From assembly GCF_003668875.1 (NCBI RefSeq), contig NZ_RAWM01000021.1:27670-91669 (forward strand): a stretch of 64,000 nt of DNA, in the 5' to 3' direction. Below the pieces are notes generated by a model that was not told the DNA's origin, searched no databases, and saw only the letters and a list, made by a program, of their open reading frames with translations. The stretch is from Corallococcus interemptor (GTDB lineage: Bacteria; Myxococcota; Myxococcia; Myxococcales; Myxococcaceae). The position numbers and the translations under genes are program-made. Position 1 is the first letter of the stretch, and every line of letters starts with the position of its first letter. This document shows positions 9,377-18,446 of this stretch, one piece after another.

Positions 9377-10890
9377 GGAGGTGCCCGCCTCGCGCGCAGG
9401 TGCTGGACCAGGGCGCGCAGCTCTCCCAGCAACGACAGGCCGCGCCGCGTGGTCTCACGCGCGAGCACCAGCACGGTCAGCAGCCCCGCCGCCACCAGCG
9501 CCTGCACGAGCAGCCCGTCCTGTCCCATCGCGAGCCGCGAACAGCCCACCGCGAGCGCGAGCAGCGCGCCCACCGTGAGGAACGGCTCCATGACCTCGAA
9601 CTCGAGCCGCGACAGGTGCGGGTTGCGGCGGGCCACCAGCCGCGCCGTGAACCACAGCTCCGTGAGCGTCACGGCCGTCGCGCTCACCCCGACGCCCACG
9701 ATGCCCCAATGCATCACCGCCAGCGCTCCCAGGCCAAAGCGCAGCAGGCTCCCTGCGGTGGCCACGTACATCCGCTCCCGCGCGTGACCGCTGGCGTGCT
9801 GCTGGGAGTTCAGCAGGCCCTGCACCGCCAGCATCGACGCCTCGATGGTGAACCACTGCACCAGCGTGGACGCGAGGCTCCAGCGCTCACCGAAGACCAC
9901 CGGGATGAAGGGCGGCAGCGCGATGACGCCGAAGGGAATGGCCAGGCACAGGACCGCGCTTACGCGCCGGATGGACGTGCGCAGGTAGTCCGCCAACGCG
10001 GCCGCGTCCTCCTGCATGCGGCTGTACGCCGGATACGCGACGCGGGTGAGGACGCTGCTCACCGCCAGCGGCACGGAGGCCAGCGCGGTCGCCCAGTTCA
10101 CCAGGCCCACCCCGTCCTTGCCCTCCATGCGCCCCACCACGAGCGGAATCCAACCCTGGAGCACCGCGGGGATGAGGCCCGTGAGCTGGAACCAGATGCC
10201 GAAGGACAAGAGCCGCTTCACGATGTCCCAGCGGAACGTGCCCTGGGGCCGCCAGCCCGCCGCCGCCCAGAACAGCACCATGCCCACCGCGCCCCGCACC
10301 AGCCCGCCGCCGATGAGCGACCACGCTCCGAAGTGCAAGGAGGCCAGCAGGATGCTGCCCGCCGTCTGCGCCACGCTCTCGATGAGCTCGATGCGCGCGA
10401 GCGTCGGGAAGCGCAGCTGCCGCTCCAGCATCATGATGGGAATGACGCGCAGCGAGTGGAAGAACAGGCCCACCGCCATCGTGCCCACCATGGCCGCGCC
10501 CGAAGGCCCCAGCTCGTAGGTGCGCGACAGCCACGGCGCGAGCAGCACGATGACGCCCACGATGAAGACGGTGAACGCCTGGTGGCTCCAGAAGGCGGAG
10601 GTGATTTCGTCCTGCGTGGGTTCGTGCTGCTGGCGCACCAGCGAGGCGCTGAGCCCCAGGTCCCCCAGGAACGCGCCCATCGCGGAGGTGAAGGCGACGA
10701 TGGCGAACACGCCATAGTCCCCGGGGAACAGCAGACGCGACAGGGTGAGTGAGCTCACCACGCGCAGGCCCAGCGAGCCGACCGTCCGCAGGAGCAGGGC
10801 GATGATGGAGCGCTGTGCGCGGACCTTCACGTCCGACATGCCCAGGGGCGGAGCGTCGGCGTCCGGCGCGGAAGGGGAACGGCTGCTCAT
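9373..10890 (-). CDS. Wzx-type polysaccharide flippase / oligosaccharide exporter
   Basis: A membrane protein of about 505 residues with a dozen or so hydrophobic segments. The N-terminal block after residue 25 (GLRVVSSLTLSRLLFPGDYG and GAFLGDLGLSASLVRQ) is the signature of the polysaccharide-synthesis/MATE-like exporter family. These proteins move undecaprenyl-linked repeat units across the inner membrane. ATG 10890 is chosen because the open frame extending further upstream encodes only Pro/Arg-rich sequence unlike the family; ATG 10839 is also possible. It heads the minus-strand operon and is divergent from the ROK kinase gene, with about 200 bp between them that should contain both promoters. 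From memory it corresponds to WzxB of the M. xanthus BPS pathway; not verified. Confidence 0.88.
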   Translation of the reverse strand: MSSRSPSAPDADAPPLGMSDVKVRAQRSIIALLLRTVGSLGLRVVSSLTLSRLLFPGDYGVFAIVAFTSAMGAFLGDLGLSASLVRQQHEPTQDEITSAFWSHQAFTVFIVGVIVLLAPWLSRTYELGPSGAAMVGTMAVGLFFHSLRVIPIMMLERQLRFPTLARIELIESVAQTAGSILLASLHFGAWSLIGGGLVRGAVGMVLFWAAAGWRPQGTFRWDIVKRLLSFGIWFQLTGLIPAVLQGWIPLVVGRMEGKDGVGLVNWATALASVPLAVSSVLTRVAYPAYSRMQEDAAALADYLRTSIRRVSAVLCLAIPFGVIALPPFIPVVFGERWSLASTLVQWFTIEASMLAVQGLLNSQQHASGHARERMYVATAGSLLRFGLGALAVMHWGIVGVGVSATAVTLTELWFTARLVARRNPHLSRLEFEVMEPFLTVGALLALAVGCSRLAMGQDGLLVQALVAAGLLTVLVLARETTRRGLSLLGELRALVQHLRARRAPP

Positions 10891-11090
10891 TCCGGCGAAG
10901 CCTATATGCGCGCCCGCCTCCGGCGAACAGGGGGCAGGAGGAGGCAGGGTGCTCCGTGCCCGGAGAGGAGGGCCCGCATGCAGCCCCGTGGGGCGGGCGG
11001 GCGGACACGGGCGTGTCTGGCACGGCGGCACGGGCCGGGGCCTCACTGCGCAGATTGTCCCGCGAGCGAACCGAACCACGGGAGCACCAC

Positions 11091-12119
11091 ATGGCCGAGG
11101 CTTCAGCGAAGAACGGGCACCGCGCGGGGAACGGGTCGCGCAGCGACAGGGCCCGCATCTGGGGAGGTATCGACCTGGGCGGCACGAAGATCGAAGCCGT
11201 CATCGTGGACGCGCGCGGCGACGTGCTGGGCCGGGCCCGCCACGCGACCCCCACGGCGGGCGGTCCGGGCGAGGTGGTGAAGGAGCTCTACGCCTCGTTG
11301 GGCGAGGCCGCGCAGTCCGTGGGCATCGAGCCCGCGAGGCTCGCGGGCGTGGGCGTGGGCGTGCCCGGGGCGGTGGACGCGAACCGCGGCACGCTCTCCC
11401 ACACGAGCAACGTGGCGGGCGGCTGGGACGCGCCCTATCCCCTGGCGTCGGACCTGGGCGACCTGGTGGGCGGCGGCAAGGTGGTGCTGGGCAACGACGT
11501 CCAGGTGGCCGTCGCGGCCGAGTACAAGCTGGGCGCGGGCCGCGACCACCGCTCCGTGCTGGGCGTGTGGTGGGGCACGGGCGTGGGCGGCGGCCTGGTG
11601 CTCAACGGCGTGCCGTGGCGCGGGCAGGGCTCCGCCGGAGAGATTGGCCACATGGTGGTGAAGCCGGACGGCGCACGCTGCGGCTGCGGCCGGCGCGGCT
11701 GCCTGGAGGCCTACGCGGGGCGCGCGTGCATGGAGCGCAAGGCGCGCTCGGCGGCGAAGAAGGGGGAGAAGACAATCCTCTTCGACATCATGCGCGACAA
11801 GAAGCGCACGCGCCTGTCCAGCAGCGTCTGGGCGAGCGCGCTGAAGCAGAAGGATCCGCTGGCCACGCGGCTCATCGAACGGGCCATCAAGATGCTGGGC
11901 GTGGCCATCGCCTCCGTCATCAACCTGCTGGACGTGGAGGCCGTCGTCATCGGCGGCGGGCTGGGGTCCCGGCTGGGGCCCATCTACATGGGCCACCTCC
12001 AGGACGCCATGCAGCCGCACCTGTTCATCACGGAGCGCAAGCCCGTGATGCGCATCGCCGAGCTGGGCGACCTGTCCGGCGCCATCGGGGCGGCGCTGCT
12101 CGCGGGCCCGCGGATGTAA
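11091..12119 (+). CDS. ROK-family sugar kinase (glucokinase-like)
   Basis: A cytoplasmic ATP-dependent sugar kinase of 342 residues. It shows the phosphate-binding motif GGIDLGGTK (about residues 25-33), the ROK signature around GEIGHMVV, and the zinc-binding CGCGRRGCLE near residues 196-205, all typical of ROK glucokinases. ATG 11091 has GGGAG six bases upstream; the open frame before it is not protein-like. In this locus it may feed glucose 6-phosphate to the UDP-sugar pool used by the neighbouring glycosyltransferases and UDP-glucose dehydrogenase. That is inference; ROK proteins can also use N-acetylmannosamine, fructose or other sugars. Confidence 0.9.
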   Translation: MAEASAKNGHRAGNGSRSDRARIWGGIDLGGTKIEAVIVDARGDVLGRARHATPTAGGPGEVVKELYASLGEAAQSVGIEPARLAGVGVGVPGAVDANRGTLSHTSNVAGGWDAPYPLASDLGDLVGGGKVVLGNDVQVAVAAEYKLGAGRDHRSVLGVWWGTGVGGGLVLNGVPWRGQGSAGEIGHMVVKPDGARCGCGRRGCLEAYAGRACMERKARSAAKKGEKTILFDIMRDKKRTRLSSSVWASALKQKDPLATRLIERAIKMLGVAIASVINLLDVEAVVIGGGLGSRLGPIYMGHLQDAMQPHLFITERKPVMRIAELGDLSGAIGAALLAGPRM

Positions 12120-12256
12120 GGCCTGGAGGACTCACCTGGCCCGACATCGCCGCCCGTGCCAGCAAGGAGGCAGGCGGGTCGTGACGCATCCGCGACGCCG
12201 GGACATTGACGCGCTGCTTCGGTGGCCGTCACGATGCGGGTGGACGCTCTTCTCGC

Positions 12257-13747
12257 ATGGTCACCCTCTTCGTCGCCTTCCTCGTGTCGCTCCTCGTGGC
12301 GCTGGTGCTCACGTGGCGCGTGCGCGAGCGCGCGCTGGCGTGGGGCTGGTTGGACGCGGCGAACTCCAGCCGCAAGGTGCACGTGCGGCCCGTCCCGCGG
12401 CTGGGCGGCATCGGCATCGTGGGGGGCTTCTTCGCGCCGCTGTGCGCGCTGTTCCTCGTGGACTCGGGCGTCGGGGACCAGTTCGTCTCGCAGACGTCGC
12501 TCATCGTGGGCCTCTTCGTGGGCGGCGCCATCATCGCGGGGCTGGGCTTCTACGACGACCTCAAGGGCGCGGGCGCGAAGCTGAAGTTCTCCGTGCAGTT
12601 CGCGGTGGCGCTGGGCCTGTACGCCATTGGCTTCCGCATTGAAGTGCTGGCCAACCCCTTCGGCGCGGAGCTGGCGCTGGGGTTCTTGAGCCTGCCCTTG
12701 ACGGTGCTGTGGGTGGTGGGCGTCATCAACGCGCTCAACCTCATCGACGGGCTGGACGGGCTGGCGGGCGGCGTCGCGTTCTTCGGCGTGGGCACCCACT
12801 TCCTGCTCGCGCTGATGCGCGGGGACGTGCTGCTGTGCCTGCTGATGGTGGCGCTCGCGGGCGCCATCCTCGGGTTCCTCGTCTTCAACTTCAACCCGGC
12901 CTCCATCTTCATGGGGGACACGGGCAGCATGTTCCTGGGCTTCGTGCTGGCGGCCGTCTCCATCAAGACGTCGTCGAAGAGCGGCACCGCGGTGGCGCTG
13001 CTGGTGCCGGTGATGGCGCTGGGCCTGCCCATCATGGACACGCTGCTGGCCATGGTGCGCCGCTCGCTGTTGGGCAGACCCATGTTCAGCGCGGACAAGG
13101 AGCACATCCACCACCGGCTGATGAGCCGCCTCTTCCTGTCCCACCGCACCACGGTGCTGGTGCTCTACGCGCTGTGCACGCTGTTCATGGTCACCGCGCT
13201 GGCGCTCAACTTCGCCAACAGCATGCAGAGCGCGCTGCTGCTCAGCGGCGTGGGCGTGGTCATCATGGTGCTGATGCGCAAGCTGGGCTACCTGGACATG
13301 CTGCGCCACATGGACGTCGTCCAGCAGACGCGCCAGCGCAACCTGGAGCTGCGCTCGCTGGTGCGCTCCGTCACCTCGGCGGTGCGCTCGGCCGGTTCGT
13401 TCCAGGAGGTGTGGAACGCCGTGCGTCCGCTGTCCCAGGGCCTGAGCCTGTCCGCGCTGGAGCTGCGCCTGCGCCGCCCGCATGAGGACGTGGGCGCGGG
13501 CGTCGTCTTCGAGTCCCAGCACCCGCAGGCCGGCGCCGCGTCCGCGCTGGAGGTGCGCCTGGACGTGAAGGAGGAGGACGTGGCGCTCGGCGCGCTGCGC
13601 CTGGTCTGGCGCGACGGCCGGGCCGCCATCGACCGGGACGAGGAGCTGGCGCTGGAGGTCGTCGCGGACGCGGTGGCGGAGCGGGTGGGGCAGCTCGTGG
13701 CGCTGGAGGCCGCGGAGCCCCAGCGCATCATCGCGCTCCGGCGGTGA
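12257..13747 (+). CDS. WecA/MraY-type polyprenyl-phosphate phosphosugar transferase with C-terminal extension
   Basis: An integral membrane enzyme that transfers a sugar-1-phosphate from a UDP-sugar to undecaprenyl phosphate, initiating glycan assembly. All family motifs are present: KVHVRPVPRLGG (about residue 40), YDDLKGAGAK (98), NALNLIDGLDGLAGG (156), FMGDTGSMFLGF (217) and HIHHRLM (283). Ten or so membrane segments end near residue 350. The remaining ~150 residues are soluble and look GAF-like (LGALRLVWRDGRAAIDRDEE near the end), an addition not found in WecA. The start is ATG 12257, where the hydrophobic N-terminus begins. It is followed 4 bp later by a nucleotidyltransferase-family gene. 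UDP-GlcNAc is the commonest substrate in the family, but the donor is not determinable here. Confidence 0.92.
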   Translation: MVTLFVAFLVSLLVALVLTWRVRERALAWGWLDAANSSRKVHVRPVPRLGGIGIVGGFFAPLCALFLVDSGVGDQFVSQTSLIVGLFVGGAIIAGLGFYDDLKGAGAKLKFSVQFAVALGLYAIGFRIEVLANPFGAELALGFLSLPLTVLWVVGVINALNLIDGLDGLAGGVAFFGVGTHFLLALMRGDVLLCLLMVALAGAILGFLVFNFNPASIFMGDTGSMFLGFVLAAVSIKTSSKSGTAVALLVPVMALGLPIMDTLLAMVRRSLLGRPMFSADKEHIHHRLMSRLFLSHRTTVLVLYALCTLFMVTALALNFANSMQSALLLSGVGVVIMVLMRKLGYLDMLRHMDVVQQTRQRNLELRSLVRSVTSAVRSAGSFQEVWNAVRPLSQGLSLSALELRLRRPHEDVGAGVVFESQHPQAGAASALEVRLDVKEEDVALGALRLVWRDGRAAIDRDEELALEVVADAVAERVGQLVALEAAEPQRIIALRR

Positions 13748-13751
13748 GCCC

Positions 13752-14822
13752 ATGACCGCCTCTGCGGACCTGCTGACCCTGCTTTACGCGTGGCCAGAAG
13801 TGCCGGACGCTCCCGGGCCCTCGGATGAAGGCGCCTGCGACGCGCTGGTGAAGGCCGCCGTGCGGCACGGGCTGGCGGGCTTCGTCGAGCACGCGCTCGC
13901 GAAGGCGGACTGGCCGCTGACCCCGGACGCGGCCGCGCTCCTGTCGCGCGAGGCCCGGATGAGCGCGGCGCGGGTCCTGCGCGTGCGCTCGCTGTTGTCG
14001 CGCAGCCTCGCGGCGCTGTCGGCGCCAGGCGTGACGCCGGTGCTGCTCAAGGGCTACGGGCTGGCGCGCAGGCTCTACCCGGAGCCGCTCCAGCGCGCGA
14101 CGAACGACGTGGACCTGCTGGTGCCGCGCGCGCGGATGCTGTGCGCCGTGCACGCGCTGGAGGGCATGGGGCTCACCACCCAGGCCGGCGAGGTGGACCG
14201 GGACGACGCGCACCACGTGGAGCTCACCGGACCGGACGGGCTGGTGGAGCTGCACTACCGCGCGCTCGCGGGCTACGGCCTGGCGCTGGAGGGCGACGCG
14301 CTGGTGGCGCGCGCCGTGGACGCGACGCTGGACGGCCACCCCGTGCGCTACCTGTGCCCGGAGGACGAGGCCGTGTACCTGTCCCTGCACGCGAGCAACC
14401 ACCTGCTGCAGCGGCTGGCCTGGCTGTTCGACCTGAAGCTGCTGGCGCGGGCGCACCCCCGGCTGGACTGGGACCGCGTGGTGACGCGCGCGCGGCGGAC
14501 CGGGCTGCCCCATCTGGTCTGGTACGCGTGGGACGCGGCTCGGCGGCTGCTGGACGCGCCCGTGCCCGGGTGGGTGCTCAAGGCGCTGGCGCCTCCCCGG
14601 TGGCAGCGCGCGCTGGCGACGCGGCTGTTCTCCGGGCCCCGGCTGGTGGACGCGGAGCTGGCGAGGAACAAGCCGGCGTGGGTCGCCGCGAAGCTGGCCC
14701 TCGCGCCCCGGGCCGGGCCCATGGTGGCGTACGCGCTCCGGCGGCTGCGGGGGCCGCCGCCCGGGACGGGAGCGGAGCCAGGGGCCCCACGGCCCGTCCG
14801 GCCGCCTGCTGGAAGACGGTGA
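13752..14822 (+). CDS. Nucleotidyltransferase-fold protein (NTP_transf_5-like)
   Basis: A 356-residue soluble protein of the uncharacterised nucleotidyltransferase family often found in polysaccharide clusters. The core is TPVLLKGYGLARRLYP followed by ATNDVDLLV, in which D119 and D121 form the metal-binding DxD of Pol-beta-like nucleotidyltransferases; a third acidic residue lies in GLVELHYR. The C-terminal part is helical and Arg/Ala-rich. It sits 4 bp after the WecA-type gene. The family's chemistry is unknown; nucleotidylation of a sugar, lipid or protein are all possible. See the paralogue at 14862-15833. Confidence 0.75.
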   Translation: MTASADLLTLLYAWPEVPDAPGPSDEGACDALVKAAVRHGLAGFVEHALAKADWPLTPDAAALLSREARMSAARVLRVRSLLSRSLAALSAPGVTPVLLKGYGLARRLYPEPLQRATNDVDLLVPRARMLCAVHALEGMGLTTQAGEVDRDDAHHVELTGPDGLVELHYRALAGYGLALEGDALVARAVDATLDGHPVRYLCPEDEAVYLSLHASNHLLQRLAWLFDLKLLARAHPRLDWDRVVTRARRTGLPHLVWYAWDAARRLLDAPVPGWVLKALAPPRWQRALATRLFSGPRLVDAELARNKPAWVAAKLALAPRAGPMVAYALRRLRGPPPGTGAEPGAPRPVRPPAGRR

Positions 14823-14861
14823 TTGCGGCGGGCGGGCCCGGCCCATTAAAGGTGCCGCACC

Positions 14862-15833
14862 ATGGCGCCCAGCCTCCTCGACACCTTCCGGGTCCTGTCC
14901 TCCTTCGAGCCCCCGCGCGGCAAGCTGCGCGGCGCGCCGTGGGAGGCCTACGTCGACTGGGCCATCTCGCAGGGACTGGCGCCGCTCGCGGCGTACAACC
15001 TGGAGTACCGCATGGGCGGCGGCGAGGCGCCCGAGTGGGCCCGCGACCGGATGATGTCCATCTACACCGGCTCCGTGAACGACAACGTCATGAAGCTGGT
15101 GCACTTCAAGCGCATCGTGGACCAGCTGGAGGGCCGCAAGATCCTCCTCCTGGGCGGCGCGGCCTTCGCGGAGGCGCTCTATCCGCACGTGGGCTTCCGG
15201 CCCGTGCTGGACATCCAGGTGCTGGTGCGCCGCATGGACGTGGACGGCTTCGCCGGCTACCTGTCCAACCACGAGTTCGTCCCGGAGCCGGACTCCACGA
15301 ACAGCGGCGCCGCCCGCGTCGTGTCCGACGGCCGCACCCCCATCCACATCTACGCGGACGTGCTGGGCGCGAACCGACGTGAGCAGTTGGCCGGCATCTT
15401 CGAGCGCGCCAAACCCATGAAGGTCTACGGCCAGTCCGTCTTCCGCCCGGAGCTGGAGGACGCGCTGTTGCTCACCGCGTTGGACCAGGCCCACCACGGG
15501 TATGACGTGCCGTGGCTGTCCTTCGTGGACCTGCGCGAGCTCATCACCGGCGCCACCTGGATGGGCGGCGTGTACTCGCGCCCGCTGGACGTGCCGGCGC
15601 TGCTCTCACGCGCGGAGGCGTTCGGCCTGGAGCGCGCCCTCTACACGTCGCTGGCCATCGTGGCGCGGCTGTTCCCGGACGCGGAAGCGCAGGCCACCGC
15701 CGCCTTCCCGCCGCTGCGCCGCGCGACCCGTGAGCTGCTGGACCGGGGCGTGGTGGGTCCGGTGAGCACCCCTGGACGTTCATCCGCCCTGCGGGGTGTG
15801 GATCGACTGCGGCGCCTCCTCACGGGGCGATAA
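14862..15833 (+). CDS. Nucleotidyltransferase-fold paralogue lacking a catalytic Asp
   Basis: A 323-residue protein with the same layout as its neighbour: RKILLLGGAAFAEALYP corresponds to the LLKG helix, and VLDIQVLV takes the place of DVDLLV. The second metal-binding Asp is therefore Gln119, and the Lys of LLKG is Gly. Later segments DALLLTALDQAHHGYD and FVDLRELI match the helical part of the family. It is probably catalytically inactive or altered and may act with the preceding protein. It starts at ATG 14862, 39 bp after that gene, and precedes ugd by 104 bp. Family assignment is by motif resemblance only. Confidence 0.65.
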   Translation: MAPSLLDTFRVLSSFEPPRGKLRGAPWEAYVDWAISQGLAPLAAYNLEYRMGGGEAPEWARDRMMSIYTGSVNDNVMKLVHFKRIVDQLEGRKILLLGGAAFAEALYPHVGFRPVLDIQVLVRRMDVDGFAGYLSNHEFVPEPDSTNSGAARVVSDGRTPIHIYADVLGANRREQLAGIFERAKPMKVYGQSVFRPELEDALLLTALDQAHHGYDVPWLSFVDLRELITGATWMGGVYSRPLDVPALLSRAEAFGLERALYTSLAIVARLFPDAEAQATAAFPPLRRATRELLDRGVVGPVSTPGRSSALRGVDRLRRLLTGR

Positions 15834-15937
15834 GCCTGTCTGGTCGCTCTGCGTCCTGCGCGCCCGGGCTTTCTTTCGGTGCGCGGGTCGGCGTATGAGT
15901 TCATGACGCCACCTGTCGAAACCAGGACACTTAAAGA

Positions 15938-17236
15938 ATGCGCATTGCCATTATCGGATCGGGCTACGTCGGACTCGTCGCGGGCACCTGCTTCGCTGAC
16001 TCGGGCAACGACGTCGCGTGCGTGGACATCGACGAGCGGAAGATCCGCATGCTCCAGGATGGACAGGTTCCCATCTACGAGCCGGGTCTCGAGGAGCTCA
16101 TCAAGAAGAACGTGAAGGAGAAGCGCCTCACGTTCACCACGAACCTGGCGGAAGGCGTGGCGAACGCCCAGGCCGTGTTCATCGCCGTGGGCACTCCGGA
16201 AGGTGAGAGCGGCGAGGCGGATCTCCAGTACGTGCTCGCGGCGGCGCAGGCGGTGGGCCGCGCGATGAAGCAGTACACGGTGGTGGTGGACAAGAGCACC
16301 GTGCCGGTGGGCACCGCGGACAAGGTTCGCGAAGCCATCGCCAAGGTGACGGACGTGGAGTTCGACGTCGTCTCCAACCCGGAGTTCCTGAAGGAAGGCG
16401 CCGCGCTGGACGACTTCTTCAAGCCGGACCGCGTCGTCATTGGCGCGGACACCGAGCGCGCGCGCAACATCATGGGTGAGCTCTACGCGCCGTTCGTGCG
16501 CACGGAGAACCCCATCCTGTTCATGGACACGCGCTCCGCGGAGCTGACGAAGTACGCGGCCAACGCGATGCTCGCGACGCGCATCTCGTTCATGAACGAC
16601 ATCTCCGCGCTCTGCGAGAAGGTGGGCGCGGACGTGGACTTCGTGCGCAAGGGCCTGGGCGCGGACAAGCGCATCGGCTACCCGTTCCTCTTCCCGGGCG
16701 TGGGCTACGGCGGCTCCTGCTTCCCCAAGGACGTGAAGGCGCTCGTCACCACGGCGCGCGAGTACGGCCTGGAGCTGGACCTGCTGCGCGCGGTGGAGCG
16801 CACCAACGAGCGCCAGAAGAAGCTGCTCGTGAACAAGGCCGTGAAGCACTACGGGTCGCTGGAGGGCAAGAAGTTCGGCGTCTGGGGCCTGGCGTTCAAG
16901 CCGAAGACGGACGACATGCGCGAGGCGCCGTCCATCGAGGTCATCGAGGGCCTCATCGGCAAGGGCGCGACGGTGATTGCGCACGACCCGGTGGCCGCGC
17001 ACGCGTCCAAGCGCGTCTTCGGCGACCGCATCCGCTACGCGGAGGTGCCGTACGACGCGCTGGAGGGCGTGGACGGCCTGTTCGTGGTGACGGAGTGGAA
17101 CGAGTTCCGCCACCCGGACTTCGACCGCATGAAGAAGCTGATGAAGACGCCGGTCGTGTTCGACGGCCGCAACATCTTCCAGCCCGCGCGCATGCGTGAG
17201 CTGGGCTTCACCTACTTCGGCATCGGCCGCAAGTAG
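15938..17236 (+). CDS. ugd: UDP-glucose 6-dehydrogenase
   Basis: Cytoplasmic NAD-dependent enzyme converting UDP-glucose to UDP-glucuronate in two oxidation steps. The 432-residue length is normal. The N-terminal Rossmann motif GSGYVGLVAGTCFA, the segment STVPVGT, the catalytic cysteine C261 in GYGGSCFPKD, and the C-terminal GLAFKPKTDDMREAPS are all present. It lies between the nucleotidyltransferase pair and an acyltransferase gene that starts 2 bp after its stop, so UDP-glucuronate is a likely building block of the glycan made by this locus. Confidence 0.96.
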   Translation: MRIAIIGSGYVGLVAGTCFADSGNDVACVDIDERKIRMLQDGQVPIYEPGLEELIKKNVKEKRLTFTTNLAEGVANAQAVFIAVGTPEGESGEADLQYVLAAAQAVGRAMKQYTVVVDKSTVPVGTADKVREAIAKVTDVEFDVVSNPEFLKEGAALDDFFKPDRVVIGADTERARNIMGELYAPFVRTENPILFMDTRSAELTKYAANAMLATRISFMNDISALCEKVGADVDFVRKGLGADKRIGYPFLFPGVGYGGSCFPKDVKALVTTAREYGLELDLLRAVERTNERQKKLLVNKAVKHYGSLEGKKFGVWGLAFKPKTDDMREAPSIEVIEGLIGKGATVIAHDPVAAHASKRVFGDRIRYAEVPYDALEGVDGLFVVTEWNEFRHPDFDRMKKLMKTPVVFDGRNIFQPARMRELGFTYFGIGRK

Positions 17237-17238
17237 CC

Positions 17239-18426
17239 ATGAAGCAGCAGTCCGGAGGCTCGCTGGATGCACTGACAGGGCTGCGCTTCCTGGCGGCCCT
17301 GCACGTCGTGTTGTTCCACTTCGGCACCCCGTGCATCCAGGGCGTGGCGCCGGAGTGGATGGTGCAGGTGGTGGCCTCCGGCTATGCGTCCGTGGGGGTC
17401 TTCTTCCTCCTGTCCGGCTTCGTGCTCGCGTACAACTACGTGGACACGGCCGGGAGGATGCAGACCCCGCCCCGGGCCTTCTGGAGCGCGCGGGTGGCGC
17501 GCGTCTACCCGGTGTTCCTCCTGATGTTCCTGCTGTCGGCGGTGCCCACGGCGCAGGCCTCGCTGGCGGACAACCCGTTGCCGGTGGCGGTGGCGAAGCT
17601 GGGCACGGCGGGGCTCACCACGCTGATGCTGCTCCAGTCGTGGGTGCCGCGGCTCGCGCTGTACTGGAACCCGCCGTCCTGGTCCGTGTCGGTGGAGGCG
17701 TTCTTCTACGCGCTGTTCCCCGCGCTGGCCGGGCGGCTGGAGCGCTTCCGGGGCGCGCGCATGACGGCGGCCCTGGTGGGCGTGTGGCTCCTGGGCCTGC
17801 TGCCGCCGGTGCTCTACCTGGTGCTGCGGCCGGACGGACCGGGCACGCTGGACGCGGCATCCGGCGGCTTCTGGCTGACGATGATGAAGTTCAACCCGCT
17901 GGCGCGTCTGCCGGAGTTCCTGCTGGGCGTGCTGCTGGGGCTCGTCTTCGTCCGGGAGCGCGCGTCGGCGGCGTCCCAGCGCTCCGGCGCGGTGATGGCG
18001 CTGGCGGGCGCGGCGCTGCTGGTCGCGGGCTTCTCACAGGGCGCGGTGATTCCGTATCCGCTGATGCACAACGCGCTGCTGGCGCCGGCGTCCGCGCTGC
18101 TGGTGTACGGGCTCGCGCGGGGTGGTGGCCCGCTGGGGCAGCTGCTGGCGCGGCCGTGGCTGGTGCACCTGGGGGGGGCCAGCTACGCGCTGTACCTGCT
18201 GCAGTTCCCGGTCAGCGAGGGGGTGCACTGGATGGAGCGGTTCGTGGACCTGTCCTCGCCCACGCGCTTCCTGGCGGTGCTGCTGGCGTTGCTGGTGCCC
18301 GCTTCGGTGGCGGTGCACCGGTGGGTGGAGACGCCGTGGCGCACGCGGGTGCGGCGCGGGTTGCAGCCGTGGGTGGAAGGCCCGTCCGCGCGGGCTGCTT
18401 CGGCTCCCGTGGTCCCGGGCGCCTGA
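17239..18426 (+). CDS. Membrane acyltransferase (acyltransferase-3 / OafA-like)
   Basis: A polytopic inner-membrane protein of 395 residues from the acyltransferase-3 family, which O-acetylates or succinylates surface glycans. The first segment LDALTGLRFLAALHVVLFHF contains the conserved R-x10-H pair, and GVFFLLSGFVLAYNY and RVARVYPVFLLM follow as in OafA/ExoZ. No C-terminal SGNH domain is present. It begins 2 bp after ugd and so is cotranscribed with it. It converges with a small lipoprotein gene 20 bp downstream. The acyl donor and target are unknown. Confidence 0.88.
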   Translation: MKQQSGGSLDALTGLRFLAALHVVLFHFGTPCIQGVAPEWMVQVVASGYASVGVFFLLSGFVLAYNYVDTAGRMQTPPRAFWSARVARVYPVFLLMFLLSAVPTAQASLADNPLPVAVAKLGTAGLTTLMLLQSWVPRLALYWNPPSWSVSVEAFFYALFPALAGRLERFRGARMTAALVGVWLLGLLPPVLYLVLRPDGPGTLDAASGGFWLTMMKFNPLARLPEFLLGVLLGLVFVRERASAASQRSGAVMALAGAALLVAGFSQGAVIPYPLMHNALLAPASALLVYGLARGGGPLGQLLARPWLVHLGGASYALYLLQFPVSEGVHWMERFVDLSSPTRFLAVLLALLVPASVAVHRWVETPWRTRVRRGLQPWVEGPSARAASAPVVPGA

Positions 18427-18446
18427 GGCTTCCTGCCGCGCGTCCT

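Noticed and set aside
7463..9787. Long plus-strand open frame antisense to glycosyltransferase genes
   Set aside because: The minus-strand proteins carry recognisable GT4 and HEAT motifs and coupled starts; the plus-strand translation is Arg/His-rich without motifs.
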